A stretch of DNA of 64,000 nt from positions 17,747,501 to 17,811,500 of the forward strand of contig NC_067287.1 in assembly GCF_020740795.1 (NCBI RefSeq), in the 5' to 3' direction. This stretch comes from Apus apus. Lineage: Eukaryota > Chordata > Aves > Apodiformes > Apodidae. The position numbers were made by a program, and so were the translations under genes. Shown here one piece after another: positions 39,346 through 51,460 of this stretch (positions within the stretch are counted from its first letter, which is position 1; each line of letters begins with the position of its first letter). The notes beneath the pieces are model-generated. The model did no database searches. It was not told the DNA's origin and worked only from the letters and a program-made list of their open reading frames with translations.

Positions 39346-42300
39346 GCTGCTGCTTCTGGGGTACGGCCTGGGTTACATAGGGAGGAGGAGGCGAAGGCAA
39401 AGCACTGGCAGGGATGCGTGAAGGAGAGGAAATGTTTGTTCCGTGTCAGGAAAGATGAAGCAGAGTTAAGTAGAAAAGAAGCCATAATAGAAATCAAGAG
39501 TGCTGTTTCTAGCATACATCTGACTTCAGTATCGTTTTCAGAACACATGGATGTGACACAGCTGGATGCTTGTAAATAGTTGACAGATCGGAATGTGTGG
39601 TGATGTCATCTCTTAAAGTTGTGCTTGTTTCCAGTATGCTGTAGAAAACCAGCAAAAACAACAAAGATTGAGACTGACTGTTACAACCAAGTTTTATGCA
39701 AATGTTTTTGGAAGCTGTATAGAGCTGAAATGGTACTAGGCAAGCTGAGAAATCAGACAGATTTATATTAATCTTAAAACTTTCACCCACTGTGAGTGTA
39801 ATGTGTACTACATGCCTCAGATACAAGGGAGTACACCTGGAAGAAGATTCTGCTGAGAAGATCACTTTTTTTTTTGAGCTTCTGTTATGGAATCAAGGAA
39901 AAAAATCTGTGATTGTGAAGAAATCTGGAATTTGGCTTGCAAATGTATTGCTTCTGAATCAGTTAGTGTGACTTTGAGCAATGAGGTTTTACCCATAGCT
40001 TAATGTGAAGTCATGTTCTGTCAGCTGTTGTAAGATGTCACGTGAGGGAATTAATTTGATATCTGTGGTTAAGAAAATGAGAAGTTAGAGCATACTTCAG
40101 AATTGACATTAAATAATATCAGAATATAAATTAGTTGGTAAACTTTCTTGGAAGCGATTCAATCTTGACAGGTGTTATGGAGTGTACACTAATACTAGCT
40201 ACAGTTCTCTCCTAACATCTGGGATAATGGGAAAGGACAAGTAGTTAGAATACCTTGAATAATGGAAAACCGGTGTTATGAGTAATTGCTGGAGTTGGTG
40301 GCAGGGGGATGGTTCCACAACAGTTGTGTGCTTACCCACCACTTCTACAGATTTCAGAGAAGCTCATGACTTTGGATATAGAATAAAATTAAAATTTAAT
40401 TTCTGGGTTTCTGTTGTGGTGAAGAAACTTAGGTATACAGAGCTGAGCATGTTATAGAAGCAAAACAATAATGGAGCTCTGGACTTGCACTTCTGAGACA
40501 GCTTGCATGCCTGGCACACTTAATCTTTAGCTTTGGTGAACAGATTACTGAGAACTGATGGTGATTTCCCCCCTCCCCCCCCCCCCCCTTTTCATATAAA
40601 TATATAGGAAAATAGACTCCCCCCACAGTTCATTGTCATATGTGAACTCTGTTCTGGTTCAGGTTTCTTTCCTTGGGTGTTGGCTGACTTCACTTGCAGT
40701 GAGCTTTTGTTCTTTTCTTGGTGAAACAGTGTTTCTCTGCAAGGTTCAGTTCCTCAGCAAATTTACCTTCATAGCCCTTTACTATCCTTAGTGACCTGGG
40801 CATTGCTATAGTGACAGCAAAAAAACCTCAAATGAGTTTTTTTAGTTGCTGTTAATAAAATTGTTAACCCATCTGCTCTGTGGAAATTCTCAGCAGGACA
40901 TCTGGGAATGTTTATACAAAGCTTAGTATGTAGTCTCAGGTGGAGAAACTGAGTTAGCAAAGATGAAATTTGCATGAAGTCTCTCAGTGTACAAATTGCA
41001 AAGCGTGGAGTAAATTGCTGTCACCTGAGTCTAGCTTGATGCTCTCCACAAATGGGGCAGTTTAATAGCCAGTGTTTTCTTTTCTATGTATGTTGAAGCC
41101 AATTTTGATTTATTATTTTTTTTGCTAACTCAGAAAGTTGTCAACCCAGGATAACCCGCTTTCCTTGAGGGATCGCATCATGGAGTGTTAATGCTAGATA
41201 AAAATAGTGCACTGTAGTGTGAAACTCGTGTGTCTCATGAAAAGAGAGACAGTAATTCAAGACTCTGTTTCAAGTTGGTTTGAAAATGCATGCTGAGACA
41301 TGCCAAGTATAAACACAGCAGATATTGGTTTATACTTATAGGTATATATGCATTTCTGCATAATGCATTTATATAATTTCATCCCTCTGTTACCTGAGGA
41401 AAAATGTTTTCATCCTTTAAAGTCAACATTTAAGTCAGCATTTAAGTGATGTGAAAGTAGTAACCAACAACTGAGTGGTAATGCAGAGTTCTCAAAGTGG
41501 GTAACTCTTGCCAATATTACAGTTACCTAACAGTAACAGTGTTATGAACAAATATTAGACATAGGCTCTTAAAAAAAATTCTGCTTTCAGCTCAGTTTTA
41601 AGATGCTCTGTGTATACTTCCACTGCCTTATTAATAAACTCAGACTTTTCCCTTTTGAGGCCAGGACAGTTAAAAGAAAATGGCTATAATGGAGGTTTTG
41701 TTTTTTTAAATACCATCCTATGACCAAGGTTTTTTAGCTGAGGTTTTTCAATTATGGACATCCACAAGCAGAGAAGCTACATAACTTTTTTCTTTTTTTG
41801 GTAAGCCATCATCAGTGACCACATTGATATAATTTGTGAGCCTATGTCATCCAAATTCAATGAGTGTATGTGCTCCAAAATGCAAGTTTATTACGATTTT
41901 AACTGGCCTGCTGTTTCCTGACACGGAGCTATTTGATACATACACTCACTTCCTCAAAGCTTCACCTTAAACAGGCACTGTTAACTCCTCCTTGCAGACA
42001 GAAGGAAATATCAAAATAGCTTTTGTTGACTTTGGAAGGAAAGGAGGCAAGGTTTACTGTGAACTGTTTGCTTTTTTTTTGTGATTTTATGTGTATATAT
42101 ATGTAAGTGTGTGTTTATATAGGGGAAAAAACAACACCTAAGTGTGTAATCAAAACTAGCCTTTTGCACTTTGCAGCCAAGAGGGGAAAAATTCTCAGCT
42201 GTACCATGTTGTATGCCTTTGGCAGGGAACTGACAAAGCTCACAGAGATCTGTTTCTTTAATATCCTTGTAGGAAGCGGGGAAGGGAATTTAAGTCCCCT

Positions 42301-43589
42301 GGGTGGCCAGCTGGCCAAAAGTGAATTGGGTTGTAACTCTGAAGCCTGCTTGTGAAGTGGTTGCAGTTCTGTTGCAGCCTGTGTTAATACAGCTGCTGAC
42401 TATTGTGGTCCTGTCTCACCTGATCTCTCCTGGATCGTTTCCATATGGAAAGTGGGCAACAATGTAGTGACTTTTCTTTTGACTTGGTGGAATTCTACCC
42501 CAGGCTGTTGGCACTGAGAAACTCTTGTTCTTTCTCCTTTAAGTTTTCAAGAAGATAAACACATCTTCCTTTGCTCTTATACTTCTTTGAGATGAGGTTC
42601 GGAACGGTCTCTGTTCAATTACCTCAGGTACTAATAAAAACCAAACAAACCCAAAGACCCTCTTTGGGCAGCTTTAGTTTAAATAATGATTTGGTGTAAA
42701 TGTCTTCTGGAGTCTGGGTGAGCGTTGGAAGCAATCAGCTCTTCCAAGACCTCTTTTTCTGTTATGCCAAGACAACTGTTTCTGGGATGCAGTGTGAATC
42801 CTCAGAGAAGTGAACAGGGTTAAAAACAACATTTTTGTTAGCCTATCAGTTTACTGAAAGGCTTCACAAATGGCTGTTCTGGCAGTACTGAGAAAGCAGC
42901 ATCAAGTTGGTAAGCAGCAGCAGCAGCTTCCCCACTGCTCCTTATGTTAACGTTGACATTGAAAAAAATGTCTATCAAATCATGGCCACAGATCATTTCA
43001 CAGATCTGTTTTAAAACACTACACTACAAATGATTGAGTGGATGCAATTAGTGGGCATTGTTCTCTGGGAGGAGGATAACACGACTTAACTCCTAAACTG
43101 AATGTGAAGCAGCCTGTCTCAAGTGGAATTCAGGCAAACCTGAGATCCTCCGTGACTTTCCCAGTCACACCAACTGCTCTTGCAGAAATAAACAGGAAAA
43201 GTGTCCAGAGCAGACTGCTCTTTACCTTTGTGCTTAGGTCATCTTAGCTATGTCAAAATCTTCTAAAATAGTGATAAAGGGCAATGACAGCATTTTGAAT
43301 TATTGATTAGCTTTAAGTTGCGTAAACTGGTTATTAAAATGTTTTACTCTTCCATGTAGTTTTGAGAAACTTGGAAACTACTTTTAGTGTTATTGATACT
43401 TGGGCAAGACATGGCAAGTACCAGGGATTATATGGTACAAGCAAAACAAACAAACATTCTTTGAGTTAATCTTCAATGATGCTTTGTCCTTTCGCAAGTC
43501 ACTGAGGTAACATTTCTTTTATGTGTGCTACTGTTTCTAAATTTTTACTGGTATTCTACCTTTCCCCTTCTTTCTATTTCCTTCTATAG
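39346..43589 (+). other. PSMD14: PSMD14 5'-UTR intron, no other gene seen
   Basis: CpG drops away after the island. The sequence holds a poly(C) run at 40568-40588 (one T inside), an A/C patch near 42636-42658 and a CAG run near 42917. I see no coding exon or transposable element in it. Confidence 0.5.
40568..40588 (+). repeat. poly(C) tract
   Basis: Six C, one T, then fourteen C. On the opposite strand it is a G run able to form quadruplex-like structures. Length is liable to assembly error. Confidence 0.9.
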
Positions 43590-43666
43590 GAAAGAGACCT
43601 TCTGGAGTCATCTTCATAGTCAGAAAGTGGGAGTTTGTTCTGTGGTCACTTCTTGCTGAGCACCAG
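43590..43666 (+). other. PSMD14: candidate second 5'-UTR exon of PSMD14
   Basis: This 77-nt segment lies between a strong acceptor (tttctatttccttctatag, ending 43589) and a donor (CACCAG then GTTAGA, from 43667). It contains no ATG, as expected of 5'-UTR sequence, and lies between the island and the first coding exon. It may be constitutive, optional or spurious; transcript data would decide. Confidence 0.4.
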
Positions 43667-45528
43667 GTTAGAAATGCATATTTGCTTTATTTGTAAATGC
43701 TACAAGTTATCTTAAGGTTTAAAATTTTTGCTCAAGCAGTTTTAAGGTTTACAAAAGCCTTTATTTCATAAACAGGATTTATGGCTGAAATAATATTTGG
43801 GCACAGTGGATTAACAAAAATTAAAATTTGTTTTAATTTGGATCACTAACATAAATTCTTCAGATGTTGATACAGAGTAAACAAGTATATTTAGGTCTAA
43901 AATGTACTATGACCTACTAAATACCTTCAGTATTTCTTAAATGCACATAGGTAATACACCTCATCAGCTTCTGGAAGTTGCTAGAGTTGGAGAGGCCAGT
44001 TTTATGGTTGCTAGTTGTAGAGACTAAGAGTTTCTTAAACATACAACCATGATTGATCAAAGTGAAAGTTTTAGTAGTTTAATCTACTTCTCAGCTACTC
44101 TTCAGCCCTCATTAGTGTTATGAAAGATGAATAATTGTGGGTTTCAATGGAGGAGTATCTGCAGAGGGGTAAAATGAAACGTGGTTGGCGTTAATTTGTA
44201 CTTGAGTGTTTTATTGAAGCCATTTACTATGTGCTTACATAATAGCTTTAAACAGCAACTTAACCTTTCCATGGAAATCTTACAACTTGATTTGGAATTT
44301 GTTGTAGTTAAGGGTAGAAAAGTATATGCACTTCGTGTACAGCTTTTGCCTGTAATAAAGAAGCTTGGTTTCAATGACTGAAAATAAAAGGATCACCATT
44401 AACCCTTTAATAAATTCCTTTTAAATGTATATAGTGCCAAGGTAGCTGTAAGAAAATACTTATTGTTAGTTAAGGCTGCCATTGTTAGGTTTGAATGTGG
44501 TACAAGGGAGTGAATCAAATGAAACTAATAGCTTGCTAAAGCAAGTATTATTTATCTGTGTGTCTTAGATATTGTTGTTTGAAATGGGAGAAATTCCATA
44601 CATGATTAAAGTAGTAGTTAGATAATCTTGTCTAGTGGTAGGTTCAAATGCTACCTCTGTGTGTGTTAACAAGAAGCTTAAAATATTTCATTTAAACTTT
44701 AAAAATAAAGCTTGGAATAAAGCTTGTTAGTACCTAGCTAGTAAAAATACTAGAAAATTTCAGAAGAAATAATGAGTTTACATTCACCTTCAACATAAAG
44801 ACTTCTTTAATATACAAAGCAAAATTATTTCAGTTTTTTGTCGTAAGAAGCTGTCGCGAGCTGATGCCGTCACAGAGGCTGTCAGGACAAATGAAAGCAA
44901 AACAAAAGATGTAATACAAGACTGTCAGTTGGGAAGAAGAAGAACAGTTTCCAACAGAAGGTTCTTGAATTAGTATTGTTAATGCAGTCTGTTGAGATTA
45001 TATATATATAAATGTCTTATGTTTAATGTAACATCTATTTGGAGGATGAATATATTCTGGAAATGTAATTTCTTGCTGTTCTCAGTTGCTCTTGTATCAC
45101 CTGGACGGGCTTTGTTGTGTTGTATTAAAACTTGGGAAATTAAGAGGATCATTTCTGATGCTTTACTTTGTGTCTTCTATTTCACAAACAAAATAAACCA
45201 GTAAAATTTACTAATTTTTGTAAGCCTTGGAAACGGATTGATTTGCTAAACGCAGCTGTTTAAAAAAGTAATATTCAGTAGTTTTAATGTTATTGCTGTA
45301 TTATTGTGTAAAGCTATGAAGTTGAAAAAGCCAAGATAAAAGTCTGTTACAGCTGACACAGAACCCTTATTTAGATCTCTATAGTTAAATAGTAGATCAC
45401 TTTTCAACAGTAGAAAGTGAATAAGCTGCAGAGAAATAATAATCAGTGTAATTTTTTTGTTATTGCACCTTAACAGTTCTTATTCCTGAACATCACTCCT
45501 TTGAAAATTGCAAGATAGAAAAGCTTGC

Positions 45529-45560
<32 letters not shown>

Positions 45561-46250
45561 ACTAGTTAGTTGCAGTGATTGGAATTATCTTGGACTAAAG
45601 CAATGGCACATGCAACACTGGAAATGTGTATTAAATGACTGTACTGTCACTAGTGTTCTAACTATATGCACATGAAATGTTTACTTTACAGTATTTCTTT
45701 TAGTATAATGAGTTCATTAAAAAAAAGCTTTTGATGCTAATTCAGAGATCCATAATCTGCTCAGTGTCTTTCACATGGAGTTTTGATGATAACCGACAAG
45801 CTGTAAGTTAATTAGCGCAGAACTTACTAATGAGGATGTTAAAATCCTTACTTTCACATTTTTATTGATGCCTTCTGAATAAATCATAGTAAACTCGATT
45901 GTATGTCTAATAAGTTTAAACAGTTCCTGGATGTAGGTGCTGTTCTTAAGCAGCAACAAAAATACCTCAATTAATTGAATCATAGGAAAGTTTTGAAAAG
46001 TTTGATGTGAGTGCTCTTCAGAAATGGGGATAACCCAAAACCAAAGCAATAAAACAAGGTCTGTTAATTAGCATGGAAGACAGCTTCTTGAATTAATATG
46101 TGGTGTTAATTAACAGGAAGTCTGATGTTGTGTTGTAATTGCCAGCAATATTTTTGACATACTGAGTGACTGAAGGTGAATTATATAGATAGCAATTCAG
46201 TAAACACTTCAGAGTTTGGGAACATTTTTCCTTTGTTTCTGTTTTTCTAG
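43667..46250 (+). other. PSMD14: PSMD14 5'-UTR intron
   Basis: AT-rich sequence containing a T-tract at about 45526-45550. A small CpG-bearing patch at 44848-44990 stands out. It ends in the acceptor ctgtttttctag before the start-codon exon. Confidence 0.5.
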
Positions 46251-46302
46251 AAATATGGATAGACTACTTCGACTTGGAGGAGGAATGCCTGGGCTGGGAC
46301 AG
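46251..46302 (+). CDS. PSMD14: PSMD14 first coding exon, residues 1-16
   Basis: PSMD14 (RPN11/POH1) is the zinc metalloprotease of the 19S lid that removes ubiquitin chains from substrates as the 26S proteasome unfolds them, in cytosol and nucleus. The exon starts after gtttttctag. The start codon is at 46255-46257, with A at -3 and G at +4, a strong Kozak context. It reads MDRLLRLGGGMPGLGQ, identical to the vertebrate N-terminus I know, and ends in phase 0 at a GTTAGT donor. The intron that follows is about 15.4 kb, which explains the isolated short exon. The frame continues at 61668 with no break. Confidence 0.95.
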
Positions 46303-48329
46303 GTTAGTATATTGCTTGTCAGTATCTTCTGTTTAATATTAATTAATTCCAGAATATTATTTTTATTATATTTTAAAACAGCATCAAAAAAAGATTTGTG
46401 GTAGTAATCTCTGACTCTGTAGAGATGCTCTATAAGTGTATGCAAATGACTGGCACAGCCTGACAGGTCTTTTTGTCAATATGAACCCTTGTGTTGACAC
46501 TGAGTTTACAGAATGTTTATAAGCCTTTTCTTTGGTGTCTGAATGTTTTTGACTTTGGATTGAAAAGCGATGAAAATAAAGAATAAAATTTAACAATCAA
46601 TTTCCAATAGTATGGATTTTCAGAACATGAAGATTGTTCTAAAGGTCTGAGCATGTGCACTTGCTCCTTTATGAATGATGTGTTTCAGTATTTCAGTCCC
46701 ATTGTGATGGGCATTATAAGATACTGAAGTATATATACATTTCAAGAGATATTAGTTGACTTTATCACTTGCAGGTAAGGTAGTTCTAGTTATCTCTGTG
46801 TGTTCTGTCAGGCCTTCTCTTGTTTACTGTTGTCCTCACTTCTGTAACTCTGCTCAACAAAAAGGCCCGACTGCCAGCTCTCCTGTTCCACTGTAAGACC
46901 TACGTACCCTGTATGCCTTCTCCTACCACTAGAGCAAGTCCTGGTGCTTTTTACCTTGGCCAACTGGTGCAGCCAGCAGTCTTCAAAAATAAAACCAAGC
47001 TGATCTTATTACATTGTGCTGACTACTGTGGATACCAGAAAAAAATAAATTAGAAACTTCTTGGTCTGAGGCTTCTAGGAAGAATTATTTCCTTAAGGAA
47101 GGGGCTCCACTGTAATTTCCTTCAAAGTCTTGGCTGGCTGCAGTAGTTGGCCTTTCTCTGGTTTCCTCATCTGCCTTCAGGGCTCTGTTCTAAATCGAGA
47201 ATCTAGACTCATGTTCTTCTGAAATAATCAGCTCTGTTTGTCTTGTGTTTCATGATGTTTGTCTGGGTTTGTTTATGTGATGATTGAAATTGCTAAACCA
47301 AAGCTTCTTTTGGTTGTGCATAGTGTGTTTGTGTACAGTATAACTAGGAAAGAAGTGGTTTAATACTGAAGAATTTGGTGAAATACTCCAATCTGATTTA
47401 CAGCCTAAAGGTATTTTGTCAAACAAACTGCAACTTTTGGTGCATAATTTTTTTCCGTTTTATAGCTAAAATTCTATTCACGTTCTCCTAGTGAATCTTC
47501 AGGCAGCCCTTGGTTATTTTTAGTTTCACTTTCTTAAACAGTTATTTCTCTTGTTCCTCTGAGCTGCCAGCCTGCTTCATGACTCTTCATTTTTTTTAAC
47601 ATCTGCGCAGTCTAATCACTCAAGCTTTCACTTCTTAGTCCTCTCTGAACTTGACGCATATCAAAGCTGTTTTTCAAATTTACGGTTAACTCTCTCTGCT
47701 GCTTCTGAATTTCTCAGCTTTAACTTAAAGCTTGCTTGAAAATTGTGGCAGACAATAGAACATAACATTCAGAGTAGCTCGCTGAACTCCTGTAGCAGCT
47801 TTGGCCTGCAAAGCTGCTCTGTGTTTGTTTAAATATGGAATTGTCTCTTAAATAAATTGATGTATGTGTGTTGGAGAAAAAAAAAGTGGAAAACTGAATT
47901 GCTCTTTATGCAAGTTGCTGCTTGCACTGGATGTCTTGACTACTTTTGTAGTCTTTTGGTTTATTGAATCAGGAGAAAGGCTTTTCAGAAAGAATAATTT
48001 TGTCTTTAAAATTAAGTGTTTCAGTGGACCTTCAAAGATCACTTATGTTCTGAATATTGATTGATGGATAATTGAGACTGTGAGACAATCCAGAGTGAAT
48101 CAGGTGGCTTTGATGTGGAAGAGAGACATCAGGTGTTTCTTGGACATACTTTGTCCATTTGCTTGCTCTAGAGTGTTGTAAACAACTGTGCAAAGCTTTT
48201 TGTTTTTCTTTTTGGAGTGTCATAGTTGTTCTGTCTTTGGAGGTTTTGCTTCTATGGTTGAACATAATAAAAATATCTTAGTGAGTCATTCTTGCTAACA
48301 TAAGAATAATCTGTGTGTATATAGAAAAA

Positions 48330-49010
48330 GAGAAGCATTCAGCAAAGCCAAGTGCAAGATCCTGCACATGGGTTGGGGCAATCCCAAGCACAAATACAGG
48401 CTGGGCAAAAAATTGATTGAGAATCACCCTGAAAGGAAGGGCTTGGGGCTCTTGGTTGATGAAGAGCTTAACGTGAGCCAGCAATGTGCATTTGCAGCCC
48501 AGAAAGCCAACTGTATCCTGGGCTGCCTCAGAAGATGTGTAGCCAGCAGGTCAACCGAGGATGATTCTACCCCTCTATTCCAATCTAGAGGAAGGCAATG
48601 AAAAAGATCAGATGGCCAGAGCACCTTTCCTATGAAGATAAACTGAGAGCTGGTGTTGTTCAGCCTGGAGAAGAGAAGGCTTCAGGGAGACCTTACAGCA
48701 GCCTTTCAGTACCTGAAGGGGGCTTACAAAAGAGCTGTGGAGGGACTTTACAAGGGCATGGAGTGGTAGGATGAAGGGTGATGGTTTCAAACTGAAAGAG
48801 GGTGGATTTAAACTACATATTAGGAAAAAATTCTTTCCTGTAAGGGTGGTGAGACACTGGCATGGGTTGCCCAGAGAAGCTGCGGCTGCCCCCTCCTTAG
48901 AAGTGTTGAAGGCCAGGTTGGAGGGGGCTTTGAGCAACCAGGTCTAGTGGGAGGTGTCAAGTTGGAACTAGATGATCTTTAAGACCCCTTCCAACCCAAA
49001 CCATTCTGTC
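48330..49010 (+). mobile_element. CR1 LINE remnant with decayed ORF2 C-terminus
   Basis: About 680 bp of CR1 in the sense direction of PSMD14. It encodes broken ORF2 C-terminal sequence; the piece LGLLVDEELNVSQQCAFAAQ at about 48440-48500 matches the known CR1 protein. An internal deletion follows near 48570, after which the frame resumes as the RT-end region. The 3' end, with accccttccaacccaaacca, is present. It is an inactive fossil. Confidence 0.9.
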
Positions 49011-51310
49011 ATTATTAAAGTAATTTTATAAAACAATTTGGGGGATATATTTTTTTTTCTTGTAGCTTGGGTTTTGCTTAGCAAGAGTGCTGCATCATGT
49101 AAGGTCTACTAACAGTCTACTAAGTAACAGCAAATTGTTGGTCAGCACAGTTCCTGTTTGGTCTCTGCCAGTTGCTTTTCACTGACTTGCCTTAGCTTCC
49201 TCAATAGCATTTACTAAGCCCCTCCTCTTAGTAAAACCACCTCTTCTGATTATTGTCTTGTTTGGGGTTTTTTGTTGGTTTTTCTTCGTTTCCAGACTGA
49301 AATATGTTGTCCCAAGTATTCTTTCAATTAATATTTTTACAACTTTCTTTTCAAGTCTTTTGTCTTGTATTCCACTTGAAAACTGCCTTCAGTGAATTCA
49401 TCATTCTGTTCTTACTATGCTGGTTCATTCAGTATGCTATTGAGTGGTGGATTGGTCTTTGATGTTGAATTGTCCAGGTGTGGTTGGTGCTAAATTCCAT
49501 TGACTTAAGTTTGTCTTCATATGGTTCATAAATCTTTAAGGAAATAATCTTAAAATGATATTTTAACAATAAGCTTTCCCTCCAGTGGCTTGTGGCTTAG
49601 AAATTTTGAACCATTTCCTCACTTTTAGTCTTAGATGGTCAAAGGACTGGCTTCTTGGGGCAGCAGGTGGATGGGGGGTGATGGGGGGAGAAGAGAATTT
49701 GATAGCTTTTGGCATCACAGAAACCATCTTCAGTATTTTCTGGCAGTTAACATGGTCATTAGCTTTGTTGGTTTTGTTTGGGAAGGTATCTGTGCTCAGT
49801 TTTGAATTTGATAGAGTAAGTAAGACCTTTGCAACACCGCTTCCTGCAGAAATTGTCTTACATGCCTGGTATTGTAGGCATTTTTATGCACGAGAAGAAT
49901 GAGTGATTTAATTTTTTTTTAAAGATGTGGGGGAACAGTTAAGGTTAGAAGGTGTTTTGTTGTCCCAAGCACGATGCTTATTAATTTCCTTTCTGTAGTT
50001 CACGGGAGTTCAGATTTTGTCAGTGCCCTTGTTTTCCTTCTCTTCCATGGTCTCCTCTTCTGCTGCCTCTTGTCATGTTGAGTTTGGTTTTTTTATCTTC
50101 CCTTTCCTGGTTCACTCTTTTGAATCTCTCTGTTCAACCCCCTGGAATACTGCCTATCAAATAATTTCACTAGTGATGTAATACTTAGCTTTGCTTTGTA
50201 CATTTGCTGCAGACAAACAGGCTTTTTGGGGTATGTAAAAGCATTCTACTTATGTAGCAGGAAGTTATTTGGAGCAACACTTCTCTTCATTTTGTAAGCT
50301 GAATTATTGTTTGCTAGTGAAATCAGTTCCACATATGCCTCTATTAGGCAATCACACTGGATACCGTTTAATAGTGAGGAAATTAGGTGCATTTTAGCAG
50401 AGCTCTCTCCCCAGCACTTTATCAGAACAATAATCCAAGCTATACAGGTTCTTGTCTATGCTAACACATTCTGTTTTTCTAAATCCAGATGTGACTGGAA
50501 GCTGTGAAATAATTCATGACACTTTTAAAAAATGCTGTTGAAATAACTTTCTATTACTTGATGAATTTTTGAAAATATTAATTTATATTGCTCTGTTGGT
50601 GCAGACAACTGTTCCAGTGCAATAAATGGAAAATAAAACTTAATCTGTATTTCTGAATGAACATATTTGCTAGCAGAGGGAAAGGGAAAAAATCCAAATG
50701 AGAATGGAGGGAGACACTGAGAAGTGACCTGTGTCTTACAAGGAGTGTTTGCACCTTGACTTGGAATATAGAAAATAGAAGTGCAGATAGCTATTTTATT
50801 TGAATAATGGACTTGCCAATTAGCCATCAAGTGCTTCCATCTGTGAAATAGTTGATCAGATGGGTTAGCTGGGATGTTTCCAGATTAGGGCATTGTAAAT
50901 GGCACTTGAAAACTGTCACTTTGATTATGAGGTTTCAAGCATTGCACTGCTTGATGCTGTGGAACCTTTTTCCCTCATATTATCATAGTTTTTTAGAACA
51001 TGCTGATCTCATTTAGTAAATCTGTGGCACTGTGGGAACTTGGGAGACCTGCCACTGATCTAAAGTTCTGTTTCATCTGCTGATCTAGCCAGGATGGCTA
51101 TTAGAAAAGAGCACTACTGGCTCAGTATTCTACAGGGCTTCAGATTAAGAGTTGGTAATCTGGCAGGCAAAGGTGGGTCAGATTCAATGTAGATCATTCC
51201 TAATTAACAATTAAATGCAGGTTTCCTTGAGTAACTTAATGAAATTGGTGTGTCTCGAAGTAAATGATATTTTCTAGCTGGCTAATCTGTATCCTAAGAT
51301 TCCTTGTGTG

Positions 51311-51460
51311 AAAAAAAACAAACCACACAACCCAAAACAAAACCAACAAGCAATAACAAACAATGTCAAAACCAAAATAAAGCCAAACACACACCCTCCC
51401 CCCATGCCTCCTCCCAAAACCAAAAACAACCCCAAAAACCCAACCAGAAATCCCAGCACC
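51311..51460 (+). repeat. A/C-only low-complexity tract
   Basis: About 150 bp are almost entirely A and C on the + strand, with only about a dozen G or T. Units such as CCAAAAACAACCCC recur irregularly, without a fixed period. The open frames rich in Lys, Asn, Gln and Pro are artefacts. Confidence 0.85.

Noticed and set aside
37920..39579. Very long open frames (up to 486 codons on +, 466 on -) over 38.0-39.6 kb
   Set aside because: They run through a pyrimidine microsatellite and a CpG island in several frames and on both strands at once, with Ser/Leu/Pro or Arg/Gly/Ala bias and no domain. PSMD14 coding starts at 46255.
48368..48937. Open frames at 48.4-48.9 kb as host genes
   Set aside because: They are the decayed CR1 ORF2 and its antisense shadow.
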